DNA of 64,000 bases from Pseudoalteromonas atlantica (GTDB lineage Bacteria > Pseudomonadota > Gammaproteobacteria > Enterobacterales > Alteromonadaceae): contig BJUT01000005.1 of the NCBI GenBank assembly GCA_007988745.1, positions 61,618 through 125,617 on the forward strand, given 5' to 3'. Under the pieces are notes generated by a model, which made no database searches, had not been told where the DNA came from, and saw only the letters and a list, made by a program, of their open reading frames with translations. Both the position numbers and the translations under genes were made by a program. Positions 45,602 to 56,150 of the stretch are shown here, piece after piece; position 1 is the stretch's first letter, and every line of letters begins with the position of its first letter.

Positions 45602-47053
45602 TTAGTGAGTGGGTTTAAATTGGCATACCTTATTACGGCCTGTTTCTTTTGCGGTATAGAGTGCTTGATCGGCTTTGCTTATAAAGCACTGTGGCGTGCT
45701 ATTTTTATCAGGCGTGGCTGAATAAAAACCGATACTTAATGTTAAGTACTCACTTACGGTAGAATTATTGTGTTTTATGCCTGCCGTGTTAATTGCTTGT
45801 TGAATTAAGCGGGTAAATTGTTGGCAGTCTTGCTCACTAGTTGCCGGTAAAATGACGGCAAATTCTTCACCGCCATAGCGCGCGGCTAAATCGCCTTCGC
45901 GTCGGCATTGCGACTTAAGCGCAGTTGCCACCTTGACTAAGGCTTCATCGCCTTGTTGATGGCCGTAGCTATCATTGTAATTTTTAAAAAAATCTATATC
46001 GCACATAATTAAGCTAACGGGTTGCTTTGCACGTGCGCAGCGTTTAATTTCGCTCTCTAGTGCTTTGTCAAAACAACGCCTGTTTGCAATTGTGGTTAGG
46101 CTGTCGGTATTAACAAGGTGGTTAAGTTTTTGATTTGCGGTAATTAGCTGTTGTTGAATATGCTGAAGCTCTTGCTTGTAGTTTAAGTTTTTAAACGCAT
46201 TAGCGATTATTTCACCTACTAGTTTTAACCTAATTAAGTCTAAGTCTGTCCACTCACGTTTTTGCTTTACACAATCACAACCAATAAAGCCTACTAGCTC
46301 CTTATCGTAGCGAAGGCCAATACACAGTACCGATTGAATACCTTCACGCTCAAGTTCTTGTTTTTCTTTAGCCGCTTTTGCTGGGAGGCTGGCAACATCA
46401 TTTACTTTAAATAAGTGTGTGGTGCCCATTAAATTAGCAAAGTAGGGGAGTGAGTTTTTTGGTATGTGCTGTAGTTGATCTTTAAATGGCTGAATCCCTT
46501 GGTTAACCCACTCATGGGTGTTACGCATTGACTTACCATCGTCAGAAAATTTAAATAAGTAGCTCCTATCGGCATGGCATACAGTGCCAATGGCTTTAAG
46601 CGCAAACTCTATATGAGTATCAATATCGTCAATTTGAATATCTATTAAGTCGGTAGAAATTTTTGAAATAATTTTATCAAAGTTATATTGCGCATCTTCG
46701 TTGTGTTCAATTATCTCAAACGTAGCAATGTATAAGTGACTATTTAGCGAGGCAAGTTTGGCGTTTAGTAATAGGCCGTGCGTTTGTTTTTGTAAAAATA
46801 CGTGGCAGTTAGTATTTATAACTAAGTATTTTTCAAACAATTGCGCAACAGTAAATTGTTTTTTACTTTCTGGACTACTTAACGTGAGGTGCTTAAAGTC
46901 TGCATCTTTTAATGTTGGCTGTGAGGGTAAATCAAATATACTCTGCGCTTGAGTGTTTGCTTTATAGGCTTGTGTTTTAGCATCATAAAGTACAACGGCA
47001 AACGGAATAAGCTTTATAGTACTCCACATATCTTCGATTGGTTTTAAGCCCAC
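45602..47053 (-). CDS. GAF-GGDEF diguanylate cyclase
   Basis: A 483-residue soluble signalling protein. A divergent PAS-like N-terminus (1-110) is followed by a GAF domain (about 130-285; CIGLRYDKELVGFIGCDCV) and a GGDEF domain (about 320-480) with the active motif ARYGGEEFAVILPA. An inhibitory RxxD motif before GGEEF is not obvious. It makes the second messenger c-di-GMP. The start is a GTG with GGAG eight bases upstream; an internal ATG at 47029 is possible. Confidence 0.9.
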   Translation of the reverse strand: MGLKPIEDMWSTIKLIPFAVVLYDAKTQAYKANTQAQSIFDLPSQPTLKDADFKHLTLSSPESKKQFTVAQLFEKYLVINTNCHVFLQKQTHGLLLNAKLASLNSHLYIATFEIIEHNEDAQYNFDKIISKISTDLIDIQIDDIDTHIEFALKAIGTVCHADRSYLFKFSDDGKSMRNTHEWVNQGIQPFKDQLQHIPKNSLPYFANLMGTTHLFKVNDVASLPAKAAKEKQELEREGIQSVLCIGLRYDKELVGFIGCDCVKQKREWTDLDLIRLKLVGEIIANAFKNLNYKQELQHIQQQLITANQKLNHLVNTDSLTTIANRRCFDKALESEIKRCARAKQPVSLIMCDIDFFKNYNDSYGHQQGDEALVKVATALKSQCRREGDLAARYGGEEFAVILPATSEQDCQQFTRLIQQAINTAGIKHNNSTVSEYLTLSIGFYSATPDKNSTPQCFISKADQALYTAKETGRNKVCQFKPTH

Positions 47054-47251
47054 TCATTGCTCCCGTTGATTTTACATACAATTTAATTGTTCCTACTATG
47101 TTATTTAGTACAACTTTAGCTATTTTGCTAAGTTTTTAGTGCGTTTAAGAGGGCTTCGTATTACAATTGCTACTGTATATCATTACCCTTTTCTACTCTA
47201 AGCCACCTGACGGCTTATTTGCATTTTAAGTATAGGTTTTTCAAGCATTTC

Positions 47252-48148
47252 ATGACAGAAATCACTACACACCAGGCGTCTCGTCGTCGGTTACTTATCG
47301 CTTTAGCGATAACATGTTCATTTATGATAATTCAGGTAATTGGCGCTTATTACGCTAATTCGCTTGCTGTACTTGCCGATGCAGGGCATTTATTTGTGCA
47401 TAATAGCTCGCTATTTATTGCCCTTATTGCCTCAAGCTTAGCAATTCATTTTGCTAAAACCTATAACGATGGCTATCAACGCGCTGAGCTCATTGGTGGT
47501 TTAATTAATGGTTTACTGTATTTGGCAATAAGCTCCGTAATTTTATATGAAGGTGTAGAGAGAATTTCCCATCATAACGATGGCCATGATTTAGCAATAA
47601 ACAGCTTTTTAATGTCGAGTATTGCCTCTGTAGGGTTTTTATTTCATGGTGCTGCAGCGTGGGTACTTTATAAAGGGCGCAAAGCAAGCATTAATGTGTA
47701 CGCTGTATTTTTGCATTCGTTTTTTGACATTATATCGACCATTTCTACGTTTATAGCTGGCGTACTTATTTATTTTACGGGCTGGAGCATTATTGATATT
47801 TTATCGAGCATGCTAATTGCCTCGTTTGTGTTATTTACTGGCGGTAAAGTGATCACGAGCTGTATTAAAGGGCTGTTCTTTAATAACGCTAAGTTGCCTA
47901 AAGTGAAGGATATTGAGCATTCAATTACCGATTTAGAGCATGTGCATAACGTACATAATGTGACGGTGTCGCGCAAAGACAGCGATATTATTGTCGGCGC
48001 TCACGTGGTGTTAAAAGAGCATTGTACAATTGAAAAGCACGATGAAGCCTGCCGCTTAAAAATAGAAAAACTCCTCGCTGCGCGTTTTAATGTTAAAAGC
48101 AGCGTACTACAAATAGAAAGCCACGAATGCCAGCATATTCATAGCTAA
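47252..48148 (+). CDS. Cation diffusion facilitator (CzcD/ZitB-type) metal exporter
   Basis: A 298-residue inner-membrane protein with six helices. ALAITCSFMIIQVIGAYYAN and NSLAVLADAGHLFVHNSSLF (about residue 35) carry the HxxxD-type metal site in helix 2, with HSFFDIISTISTFI as the helix 5 site. The C-terminal cytoplasmic domain has the family segment VHNVHNVTVSRK and ends in ESHECQHIH, which may bind metal. It exports zinc, cobalt or cadmium in exchange for protons. The ATG at 47252 is preferred over a TTG 33 bases upstream. Its TAA stop interlocks with the stop of the convergent receptor gene (48145-48148). Confidence 0.9.
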   Translation: MTEITTHQASRRRLLIALAITCSFMIIQVIGAYYANSLAVLADAGHLFVHNSSLFIALIASSLAIHFAKTYNDGYQRAELIGGLINGLLYLAISSVILYEGVERISHHNDGHDLAINSFLMSSIASVGFLFHGAAAWVLYKGRKASINVYAVFLHSFFDIISTISTFIAGVLIYFTGWSIIDILSSMLIASFVLFTGGKVITSCIKGLFFNNAKLPKVKDIEHSITDLEHVHNVHNVTVSRKDSDIIVGAHVVLKEHCTIEKHDEACRLKIEKLLAARFNVKSSVLQIESHECQHIHS

Positions 48149-51100
48149 CTTTTTATTAAAGTGTGAATATGCTCATGCGTTTCGGGGTTTTGTAATTGCT
48201 CTGCCCGCATTGGTTTTGCAAAATAATAACCTTGTAAAACATGACAACCTAACCCTTCTAAAAAGGCTTTTTGTTGCTTAGTTTCAACGCCTTCGGCTAT
48301 GCAATAAAGCTCTAAGTTTTGAGCCAAAGTGTAAATGGTTTTGATGATCGACTCATCACTTTTATCAATCCCAATACTATTCACAAAGCTTTGATCTATT
48401 TTAATGACATCTATAGGGAACTGGCTCAAATAAGTAAGTGATGAGTAGCCGGTGCCAAAATCATCGAGTAACAGCTTAAAACCAGCCGATTTTAACTTTT
48501 GTAGTTGCTTTGCGGCTTTTTGCTTGTCTTCTAGCAGTATGTTTTCTGTTATTTCTAGGCGCAGTTGTACTGGACTCATTTGATGCTGTTTTAATATATT
48601 AGTCAGCTTGGTTGCTATATTCGTCCTTAAAATGTGCTTTGGCGACAAGTTAAGTGAAATATAAAACAATGGGTTGTTGGCCAGTGTAGGGGCTAGCTCA
48701 GTTAGCGCGCGCTCTAAAGCTTGCTCAGTTAATGCTTCTATCAGGCCTGTTTCTTCAGCAATAGGGATAAATAAAGCCGGCGAGACAAATTGGCCGTTAT
48801 TTTCCCAGCGCATAAGTAACTCAACTCCATTTATTGTTTGTGCGTGCGTGTCTATTATGGGTTGGTAGTGATTAAATAATAGATTATCTTTCGCGGCGTC
48901 TTTTAAATCGTTTTCGAGGATGAGCTTTTGCTTTATTTGCTCGTTCATCGAGTCGTTAAAAAACTTAAACCCGTTTCTGCCTGCTTGCTTTGCATGCATC
49001 ATGGCTACATCGGCGTTTCTGATCAGTAAATCGGTCGAGCTGGCATCAAATGGGTATAAAGCCACGCCAATACTGGCTGATATATTAATAGAAAAATCTT
49101 CGATAATGACCTTATTGGCAAGTTCTGAGCTGATACTTTTGACTATGTTATTTAGTGCGGCTATGTCTTCTACGTTATCAATAAGCACTAAAAATTCGTC
49201 ACCGCTTTGGCGGCCAAGCGTGGCATTACTTGGCAACATAGCGCTCACTCTTTGGGTAATATTACACAGTAGTTGATCTCCCACTGCGTGGCCAAATGTG
49301 TCGTTTACCGGTTTAAATTTGTCTAAATCTATAAATAGTAAAGCGCTTTGAGTGAGCTGCTGGTGAGCTTTTTTAATCGATTTACCAATTTTTTGATGCA
49401 TTAAACTGCGGTTAGGCAATTGTGTTAGGGGATCGAAATTGGCTAAATAACGTAGCTCGTCTTCTGCCTTTTTTTGTTCGGTTAAATCCGAAATAACAAT
49501 CACATAGTAACTTATGCTATGTGTATCTTTAGCGATTGCAGTGGCACTTATATGTATGGGGTGGTGCGGGTTAGTTGCAGTTTTAATAACGGCATCAGTT
49601 CGCCAATTTTGTTTTGCTGTTAAGCTTTTTAATGTGTTGGCATAGCTTTTACATTGCGCTTTACCTATCGCATTAACAAACACTTTTAAGCTAAGCGGAT
49701 GTTTATGAGTTTGCGAAAAGGTTTTTATAAAACTGTTATTTGCAGAAACCGGCACCAAATTATTATCTAAAATAAGCAGCCAGTCGTTTATTTGCCCAAA
49801 CGCCTCACCTAAAATGTTGGCTTGCTGCTCATTGGCACGTTGCTCAGTTATGTTGGTATATATGCCAGATACAGATATCGGTTTATTTGTTTGTTCGTCA
49901 TAAATAATTTGCCCTAAATCTTGATACCACAACCAATGGCCAAGCTTATGCTTTAACCGGTAAGTTGCTTGCCAATGCTCATGCTTTTTTTGTTTGGTAA
50001 AATTTAACCAGTGCGAAATAACCCGAGGTTTGTCTTCAGGGTGAATTAAAGCTAAATAATGTTTTAATGGAATACGGTTTGGCAAATTAGTATACCCAAG
50101 CTCACTCCCCCGGTTTGTATTTACCGAATCGTCGCTGTAATGGTAATCCCAAATGCCACTTTTATTGTTACTGAGCGCAAGCTCGGTTTGTTTTTGCGAG
50201 TGTATTGTCGCTTTTTGCGCATTAGCTATGGCTAGTTGTCTGCTTCTGTATTGCCAAAACAGTAAACACAGCACAGTTATAATAATTAAAATATAAGCCG
50301 CATACGCATAAGGAGACTTCCACGGCGCGTATGCCACATTAAAATTTAACAGCGCCGGCTTTGATTCGGTCGCACTATTAAAGTTATACGCGCTGGCCTT
50401 TAATTGATAATTACCTGGTGGGAGCTTTGTAAAAAATATTTTGTTTGCTTTTAAATCATCATATTCTAGCGAAGTAGGTCCTTGAAGCGTAATTTTGTAA
50501 CGTGTTTCCGCGCTATTTTGAAAATCAAAATTAGAAAAGCTGACCTCCAAACCCATATCTTCATGTGTTAATTGCAATGCAGAGGTGGCAAACTGATTTG
50601 GCTGATAGTCTAAATCGCGCGACATTAAAGTTATATCGGTTATTGAGGTTGTTGTTTGCGTGCTTTGCTGTAAAAACTCAGCGGGGTTAAACGAAATTGC
50701 ACCATAACTGCTGCCAAACATTACATTGTTATTTTTAAGCGTAATTGCCCCTAAAGTGCTAAATAAATTAACCGATAAACCATCTTTAACCGTAAAAACT
50801 CGCAGCCTTAACGTATCGGTATTTAAGCGGTACAAACCATTTTTACTGCTAAACCATAAATAACCATACTCATCGCTAATAAGTGAATAAATAGACTGCG
50901 TTTTTAAGGCGTTACTTACGTTAAAGTGGTGCTTTTTTTCAAAGCTCTGCGCATCAATACCCACTAGGCCTTCGCTGGTTGTTGCTAACCATAAAATGTT
51001 ATTTTTATCGGTTAACCAGTTTTCTACTGTGTGGTAATTTTGGCTGTCTTTTTTGCTGGTTTTATAAATAGTGGTAAGGGTGTTTGTTTGCTCGTTAAAC

Positions 51101-52680
51101 CGGTAAAAGTGGGTAGTTGTACTTAATACAAATTCATTTGGGTAATCATCAAAAGGTCGATGAAAAGTATAGGCCTCTAAAGGGTTTACATGTTGTTTTA
51201 ACCCGTTAATTTCGCGCGTTAAGCCTGTTTTGCCATTGTACACATAAAAACTGTGATCATTATAAAAAGCGAATTTGTCGGGGGCTACCTCAGACAAACC
51301 ATAAATAACCGCACCTTCAGACAGTGCGTTATTTAAATCTTTTTTAGCAACGGCTGTGCCTGTTTCTTTGTCAAATAAAATTAAATTGTAGTACCCCGTT
51401 AGCCATAAATACCGCGAAGTGGAATCTAAATGCGCTTTATTAATTGCAAAAATAGCGTATTCACCATAAACCGCTTTAGGGTCTTGCGAGGTTAGGTAGT
51501 AGGTTGTTTTGTTTTTAGCATTTACATGAGCAAGGCCATTGTCGGTGCCGTACCACATAGTTAAATCATCGTCTTGGTAAATACTGTTTATATAGTTGTT
51601 TTCGGGTAGGGTGGTTTTATTAAAACGCCGTGTGTTTATTGACCAAGTAAGCACGCCTTGAGTGCGCGACGCCAGCCAAAACACGCCACTTGAGTCGACC
51701 ATTAAATCGTTAATAGTATTTTCGGTAATATTAAATTTACTTTGATCAAAGCTAAGAATTAACTCAGTGGTGCCCTTTTCTCGGTTAAATTCGAACAAGC
51801 CATGCTCTGTGGCAATAAATTCGCCATAGGGTGTATTGCTGTAATCCCAAATATTGTAATCAGCAATCACGCTTTTAGTGCTTTGAGTTGTAGTTGCTCC
51901 TGCTGAGCTATTTAAACTTAACGCGTACATGCCCTCAACGGTGCCAACTAATAATCCTAGCGCGGGGTCTACAGATAAAAACTTAACATTACTGTTATCG
52001 ACTGTTTGTTTATCGGGAGTATGTAAATTAAGAGGGGTTAATGACTCTGTTTTTAGGTCGTAACTAAATAAACCCGTTTGAGTGCCTATAAATAGCGTGT
52101 TTTTGTAATATTTTAATGCGCGCACCACGCTGTTTTCATTGCCTATAGTAAACTCTAAAGTAAGTGAATTTGTTTTAGAGTTAAGTGAATACACGTTGTT
52201 TAAAATGGCAAGGTAAAAGGTATCTTGGTGCTGGGCTATCGCTTCAATAGAAGCGAAACTAGCTGTATTACCTGCAAGATTGCCCGAAAATATATTACGA
52301 GTAGTTAACGTTTTAGGGTTAACTAAATAGGCACCGGCAAGCTCAGTAGAAACAATTATATTGCCTGCATGCGTTTTAAATAGTGTAGTGATGAAGTTTT
52401 CGTTAAGGGTAAATCCGCCATCAAAAGGGGTTACCGTGTAGCCGTCAAATCGATTAAGCCCTTGCGCTGTAGCTATCCAAATATAACCTAAATCATCTTG
52501 CAAAATTTTAGTTACGTAATTTTGGGATAAACCTTCATCGGTAGATATTCGTTGTAGTTGTTGAGCATAATTTGTGGAGGCCGATACGCTAGTAATACAA
52601 AGAAAACATACAGTGGTGAAGAGAAAAAACAAAATACTCAATCGCACTAAAAAACTCGCTCTAGGGCAGGGGATATACAT
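48145..52680 (-). CDS. Large sensor protein: periplasmic propeller, PAS, GGDEF and EAL domains
   Basis: A 1511-residue inner-membrane receptor. After a signal peptide (about residues 1-35) come two-component-regulator propeller repeats (about 40-690; LGYIWIATAQGLNRFDGY), a Y_Y_Y domain (about 720-790; YKITLQGPTSLEYDDLKANK), a membrane helix (about 795-815) and two PAS domains (about 850-1080). A GGDEF domain (about 1090-1245) has the degenerate motif RQSGDEF. The EAL domain (about 1260-1500) has ELLMRW, DDFGTGYSS, IKIDQSFV, CIAEGVET and QGYYFAKP, with all catalytic residues I can check. It is probably a c-di-GMP phosphodiesterase controlled by a periplasmic ligand. Confidence 0.9.
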   Translation of the reverse strand: MYIPCPRASFLVRLSILFFLFTTVCFLCITSVSASTNYAQQLQRISTDEGLSQNYVTKILQDDLGYIWIATAQGLNRFDGYTVTPFDGGFTLNENFITTLFKTHAGNIIVSTELAGAYLVNPKTLTTRNIFSGNLAGNTASFASIEAIAQHQDTFYLAILNNVYSLNSKTNSLTLEFTIGNENSVVRALKYYKNTLFIGTQTGLFSYDLKTESLTPLNLHTPDKQTVDNSNVKFLSVDPALGLLVGTVEGMYALSLNSSAGATTTQSTKSVIADYNIWDYSNTPYGEFIATEHGLFEFNREKGTTELILSFDQSKFNITENTINDLMVDSSGVFWLASRTQGVLTWSINTRRFNKTTLPENNYINSIYQDDDLTMWYGTDNGLAHVNAKNKTTYYLTSQDPKAVYGEYAIFAINKAHLDSTSRYLWLTGYYNLILFDKETGTAVAKKDLNNALSEGAVIYGLSEVAPDKFAFYNDHSFYVYNGKTGLTREINGLKQHVNPLEAYTFHRPFDDYPNEFVLSTTTHFYRFNEQTNTLTTIYKTSKKDSQNYHTVENWLTDKNNILWLATTSEGLVGIDAQSFEKKHHFNVSNALKTQSIYSLISDEYGYLWFSSKNGLYRLNTDTLRLRVFTVKDGLSVNLFSTLGAITLKNNNVMFGSSYGAISFNPAEFLQQSTQTTTSITDITLMSRDLDYQPNQFATSALQLTHEDMGLEVSFSNFDFQNSAETRYKITLQGPTSLEYDDLKANKIFFTKLPPGNYQLKASAYNFNSATESKPALLNFNVAYAPWKSPYAYAAYILIIITVLCLLFWQYRSRQLAIANAQKATIHSQKQTELALSNNKSGIWDYHYSDDSVNTNRGSELGYTNLPNRIPLKHYLALIHPEDKPRVISHWLNFTKQKKHEHWQATYRLKHKLGHWLWYQDLGQIIYDEQTNKPISVSGIYTNITEQRANEQQANILGEAFGQINDWLLILDNNLVPVSANNSFIKTFSQTHKHPLSLKVFVNAIGKAQCKSYANTLKSLTAKQNWRTDAVIKTATNPHHPIHISATAIAKDTHSISYYVIVISDLTEQKKAEDELRYLANFDPLTQLPNRSLMHQKIGKSIKKAHQQLTQSALLFIDLDKFKPVNDTFGHAVGDQLLCNITQRVSAMLPSNATLGRQSGDEFLVLIDNVEDIAALNNIVKSISSELANKVIIEDFSINISASIGVALYPFDASSTDLLIRNADVAMMHAKQAGRNGFKFFNDSMNEQIKQKLILENDLKDAAKDNLLFNHYQPIIDTHAQTINGVELLMRWENNGQFVSPALFIPIAEETGLIEALTEQALERALTELAPTLANNPLFYISLNLSPKHILRTNIATKLTNILKQHQMSPVQLRLEITENILLEDKQKAAKQLQKLKSAGFKLLLDDFGTGYSSLTYLSQFPIDVIKIDQSFVNSIGIDKSDESIIKTIYTLAQNLELYCIAEGVETKQQKAFLEGLGCHVLQGYYFAKPMRAEQLQNPETHEHIHTLIKS

Positions 52681-52813
52681 ATAAAAGTTAAATATAGCAC
52701 ATTTTTTAAAATGTGGATTACAACTTATAACAACTAAATTAGAGCACTAACTTAGTTATTTATAATCATTTAAGCTACGCTTACTAATTATAATTACTTA
52801 AAAACGGGGTGTT

Positions 52814-53367
52814 ATGGTTAGTCACAAAAATTTATCTGCAGATAACAGCGTGTTATTAGTGATAGATATTCAAGATAAGCTATCTCCCGCTATTAGCGAA
52901 TTTTCTGATTTACTAGGGTGGGCAATAAAAATTGCCAAAGTAAGCGCCCTTTTTAAAATTCCTAGCATAGTGACTGAGCAATATCCTCAAGGGCTTGGTG
53001 GTACAAACAGCCTTTTAAAAACACCCTTATAAACGCACAGACTGTTGAAAAAACACATTTTAGTGCCTGTAATGAGCCTGCATTTAATGCTGTGTTTACA
53101 AAGCTTACGCGTTCACAAATTATAGTAATAGGCACAGAGGCGCATGTATGTGTGTTACAAACCTGCTTAGATTTAATAGCCCAAGGATTTGAGGTGCATG
53201 TAGCTGCAGATGCTGTGGGCTCACGAAATACGATGCATAAATCGCTAGCGCTAGAGCAGTTACAACAGGCAGGTGCAATAATTACAAGCGTAGAAAGTAT
53301 CATTTTTCAGTGGACAAAAAACGCAGCATTACCTGAATTTAAAGCGGTTTTATCAATTATTAAGTAA
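52814..53367 (+). pseudogene. Isochorismatase family hydrolase, broken by a frameshift
   Basis: Two frames together encode one protein of the isochorismatase/YcaC group. Frame 1 (52814-53032) begins with VLLVIDIQDKLSPAISEF (catalytic Asp) and reads through VTEQYPQGLGGTNSLLKTPL before a TAA. Frame 2 carries on with INAQTVEKTHFSACNEPAFN and IVIGTEAHVCVLQTCLDLI (cis-peptide and nucleophile Cys), ending at 53367. Adding one A to the run of five at 53017-53021 restores an open frame, so the lesion looks like a single-base deletion there. It may be a real pseudogene or a sequencing error in a homopolymer. Confidence 0.85.
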
Positions 53368-53472
53368 AGTTGGCAAGCTAGGCTATATTGATAATTAAAT
53401 GTGGTCGTAATTATTAGCTAATACGTACAACCCCTGATTTTGTTTAAAAAATTTTAATAATTAAAGGTATTT

Positions 53473-54939
53473 ATGAATAGTGTAAGTCGTTTATTCACCA
53501 TAATATTCATTTTTTTGTTTGTAGAGTCTATCGCCCTAGGCTTGTACTTTGGGACTCTTACACAAGCATTCATAGTCGGCCTACCTTTAAGTTTAATGCC
53601 TATATGGTTACTTAAAACTCAGCAAAATAGCCCAATCACAGGTCATGTTGTTGCTGCGGCAATTATGATGTTTTCTTTTTTGCACATACAACAAGCCTTT
53701 GGGTTAATAGAAATACACTTCGAAATATTCATCTTAATGGCCATGTTGATCATGTTTGTGCAGTGGCAGGTGTTTATTACGGCCATTATTTTTGTAGCCG
53801 TTCATCATTTAAGCTTTTACTTTTTACAAACACAAAACACCGGTTTTTATGTATTTGACCCTGACAGACTGGCGTTTACTACGGTGCTTATTCATGCCGG
53901 CTATGCAATAGTAGAAGTGTTTGTAGCAGGCTATATTGCTAAAACACTACAACAAGAGCGCCGAGCTGGCGTGTCTTTAACCAAAGCGACCGAAGCCATT
54001 ATGCAAGACCCTGAGCATATACAGCTTTCGCTTAGGGCCGATGATAAAAATAGCAATGCAGTAGCGGGCTTTAATACTTTATTGGGTTATTTATCAGATG
54101 TAATTAGACAAGTGCAAACGCAGTCTCTTTCACTGCAGCAAAATTCGCAGCAATTAATAAACGTACACGATGAGCTAGCAAGCGGGGCAGAGCAAAGAAA
54201 GCAACAAACTAATGATATAGCAGACTCTGGTGCTCAAGTTGCACAGGGTTTTAGCTTAGTTGAGCATGAAAGCGAAGTATTAAAACAGCAGGTAGATAAC
54301 ATTACTCAAGCTGCAAATAGCGCCTTAAATGACGTTATGCAAACAGACACTAAAAGCACGGAGCTACTTAATTTACTTAATCATACAGAAGAGCAAATAA
54401 ATCATTTAGTGGCCGCTGGCGATGTAATATCAGGGTTGTTAAATGAAATATCAGGCATTGCAGAGCAAACTAACTTACTTGCGCTTAACGCAGCCATTGA
54501 AGCCGCAAGAGCGGGTGAGCATGGCCGCGGGTTTGCAGTTGTAGCCGATGAAGTCAGAACGCTTGCTACAAGCAGTAAAGCCACGACAGATAAAATTGCT
54601 TTAACATTAAAAGATTTAGTTACAAACAGTAAAACGTCAACCCAATCTATGAGCCAGTGTGTCGATTTTGTTGTTGATTTAACGCATATCAGCACCACCA
54701 TGAAAGAAAACATAAGCGCCATGAGTGAGCAAATAAAAGCCGTCAGCCAAAGTACTCACTCTGTAGCGCAAGTTGTTGCTGAACAAGCTGTAAACACAAA
54801 ACAAATAGCTTCTAGCACAGAACAAATGCAGCAAAGCCAATATCAAGATACCAAAGTGGTAGAAAAACTAACCGCTAAAGTACAAATGATCGACGTAAGT
54901 ATTGCGGTATTAGAGCAAAGCATTGCTAAATTTAAGTAA
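53473..54939 (+). CDS. Methyl-accepting chemotaxis protein with an integral membrane sensor
   Basis: A 488-residue receptor. The N-terminal 160 residues contain five or six hydrophobic helices without a large periplasmic loop, so the sensor is within the membrane. The C-terminal signalling coiled coil has the conserved hairpin tip [20 protein letters not shown] near residue 332, then [12 protein letters not shown]. It would signal through CheA/CheW to the flagellar motor. There is no HAMP domain of normal length. The next gene follows 13 bases after the stop. Confidence 0.92.
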   Translation: MNSVSRLFTIIFIFLFVESIALGLYFGTLTQAFIVGLPLSLMPIWLLKTQQNSPITGHVVAAAIMMFSFLHIQQAFGLIEIHFEIFILMAMLIMFVQWQVFITAIIFVAVHHLSFYFLQTQNTGFYVFDPDRLAFTTVLIHAGYAIVEVFVAGYIAKTLQQERRAGVSLTKATEAIMQDPEHIQLSLRADDKNSNAVAGFNTLLGYLSDVIRQVQTQSLSLQQNSQQLINVHDELASGAEQRKQQTNDIADSGAQVAQGFSLVEHESEVLKQQVDNITQAANSALNDVMQTDTKSTELLNLLNHTEEQINHLVAAGDVISGLLNEISGIAEQTNLLALNAAIEAARAGEHGRGFAVVADEVRTLATSSKATTDKIALTLKDLVTNSKTSTQSMSQCVDFVVDLTHISTTMKENISAMSEQIKAVSQSTHSVAQVVAEQAVNTKQIASSTEQMQQSQYQDTKVVEKLTAKVQMIDVSIAVLEQSIAKFK

Positions 54940-54952
54940 TTTATCCATTAAA

Positions 54953-55441
54953 ATGTGTGCAGTAATTGCTCTGTGGTTAGTCTTGACGGTTTCTGGTTTA
55001 GTTTATTATCAATACAATCAGTTGCGCGTTTTTGACAGCTATGGCGTACTTGAACAACCAGGGTGGTTTACTAAATTTAAACAACACATAGGGTTTACAG
55101 CTGCAAAGCATAATTCGTTGATTATCGTTACTGACCCTGACTGTGGCTGCACCAAGCAAGCTCAGCCTCATTTAAAACAGTTGGCTGTGTTTTCTAAAGC
55201 GCAAAATATTACGCTTATCAATATTGAGCAAACAGATTCTTTACAAATACTACTCCCTGCTACACCAGCTGCTGTGGTGATTAACGATAAAGGTGACTTT
55301 GTTTATGCCGGCCCACTTTCTCAAGGGCTTGGCTGCGCGCAGGGCAGTGGTTTTGTTGAAACGGTTATAAATAATCTTGTAGCTGGGTTTAACAGCGAAC
55401 TGTTACTTAATAAAACCAGTGGTTGTTACTGCACTGCTTGA
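54953..55441 (+). CDS. DUF6436-like thioredoxin-fold protein
   Basis: A 162-residue protein with an N-terminal membrane helix or signal anchor (MCAVIALWLVLTVSGLVYY) and a thioredoxin-like body. The DPDCGCTKQAQPHLKQL segment at about residue 62 has a CxC motif in the active-site position. Further cysteines are in GLGCAQGSG and in the tail SGCYCTA. It is probably periplasmic. The ATG at 54953 is chosen over an upstream TTG in the MCP coding region. It is likely transcribed with the MCP gene. The family assignment comes from recall. Confidence 0.65.
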   Translation: MCAVIALWLVLTVSGLVYYQYNQLRVFDSYGVLEQPGWFTKFKQHIGFTAAKHNSLIIVTDPDCGCTKQAQPHLKQLAVFSKAQNITLINIEQTDSLQILLPATPAAVVINDKGDFVYAGPLSQGLGCAQGSGFVETVINNLVAGFNSELLLNKTSGCYCTA

Positions 55442-55845
55442 TAGCGCTATTACTGATTAGCCTTTTATAGGTATTAAAAACGCCACCTGCATAATATTAA
55501 GAATATTAGACTGGTAGGTTTGTGGGTCAAATACGAGTAAGCGCTACATTTACGGCTTTAGATTACGGTTATAAACAACAAACTTTGATGAAGCCTACTG
55601 TTAGTACAATCACAGCAAGTGAAATTTAAAAGTACTTAAATATAGTTATTTCTATAATAACGCTTATTTAACTCTAGCCGCTTATTTGCCTGCTTTCTTG
55701 AAAGCGTCCTGCTCAATTACTAAATAGCATTTGAACTGTATCAATGTTTGCTCATGCTTTAACTATTAACACATGGGTTTAGACAACTAGCAAAATTATC
55801 ACTGGACTTCCCAGCTTTCACTAGACACCAGCTTATAAACTTACA

Positions 55846-55867
55846 AAACGGAAGTAAACTTCCGTTT
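55846..55867. repeat. Perfect 10-bp inverted repeat
   Basis: Arms AAACGGAAGT/ACTTCCGTTT with a 2-base centre. It has no strong T-run on either strand beyond the three T residues in the arms, so its role as a terminator is doubtful. Confidence 0.6.
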
Positions 55868-56022
55868 CTAGGACTTCAAAGGTAGTTATCGGAAATATAC
55901 TTCTGTTTTTTGAAAGCGTTAACCTAGATAGCTATACGAGCCACTTTTCGGGGTCTTATTGGAGCGAAAACAGGACGGTCGTTCAAGCTCGTCTTTGGAC
56001 AAAAACGTATTAGAGTATTTAT

Positions 56023-56057
56023 TCGGTAACGCTCTATTAAGGGGTGAGCGTTACCGA
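56023..56057. repeat. Perfect 12-bp inverted repeat
   Basis: Arms TCGGTAACGCTC (56023-56034) and GAGCGTTACCGA (56046-56057), loop of 11 bases. It lies about 90 bases downstream of the DUF6404 gene's stop on the minus strand, with no T-run on either side. Confidence 0.65.
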
Positions 56058-56150
56058 AGTCACCTCATATCGCCTTAAACACTAAAACCAACGCATAGTA
56101 CAAATGCCACGCGTTACGAATCCCTCTTGAACAGTTTGTAGGTTTTGGGC

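Larger units (their letters stand above)
55442..56150. other. Long non-coding region with strong hairpins
   Basis: About 710 bases without a credible ORF. It contains a perfect 10-bp hairpin (55846-55867), a weaker related stretch (55886-55904) and a perfect 12-bp inverted repeat (56023-56057). The text around 55980-56020 (CGTTCAAGCTCGTCTTTGGA) is a degenerate relative of sequences near 18.03 kb, 59.3 kb and 63.52 kb. It may hide a small RNA or be the decayed remains of accessory genes. Confidence 0.5.
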
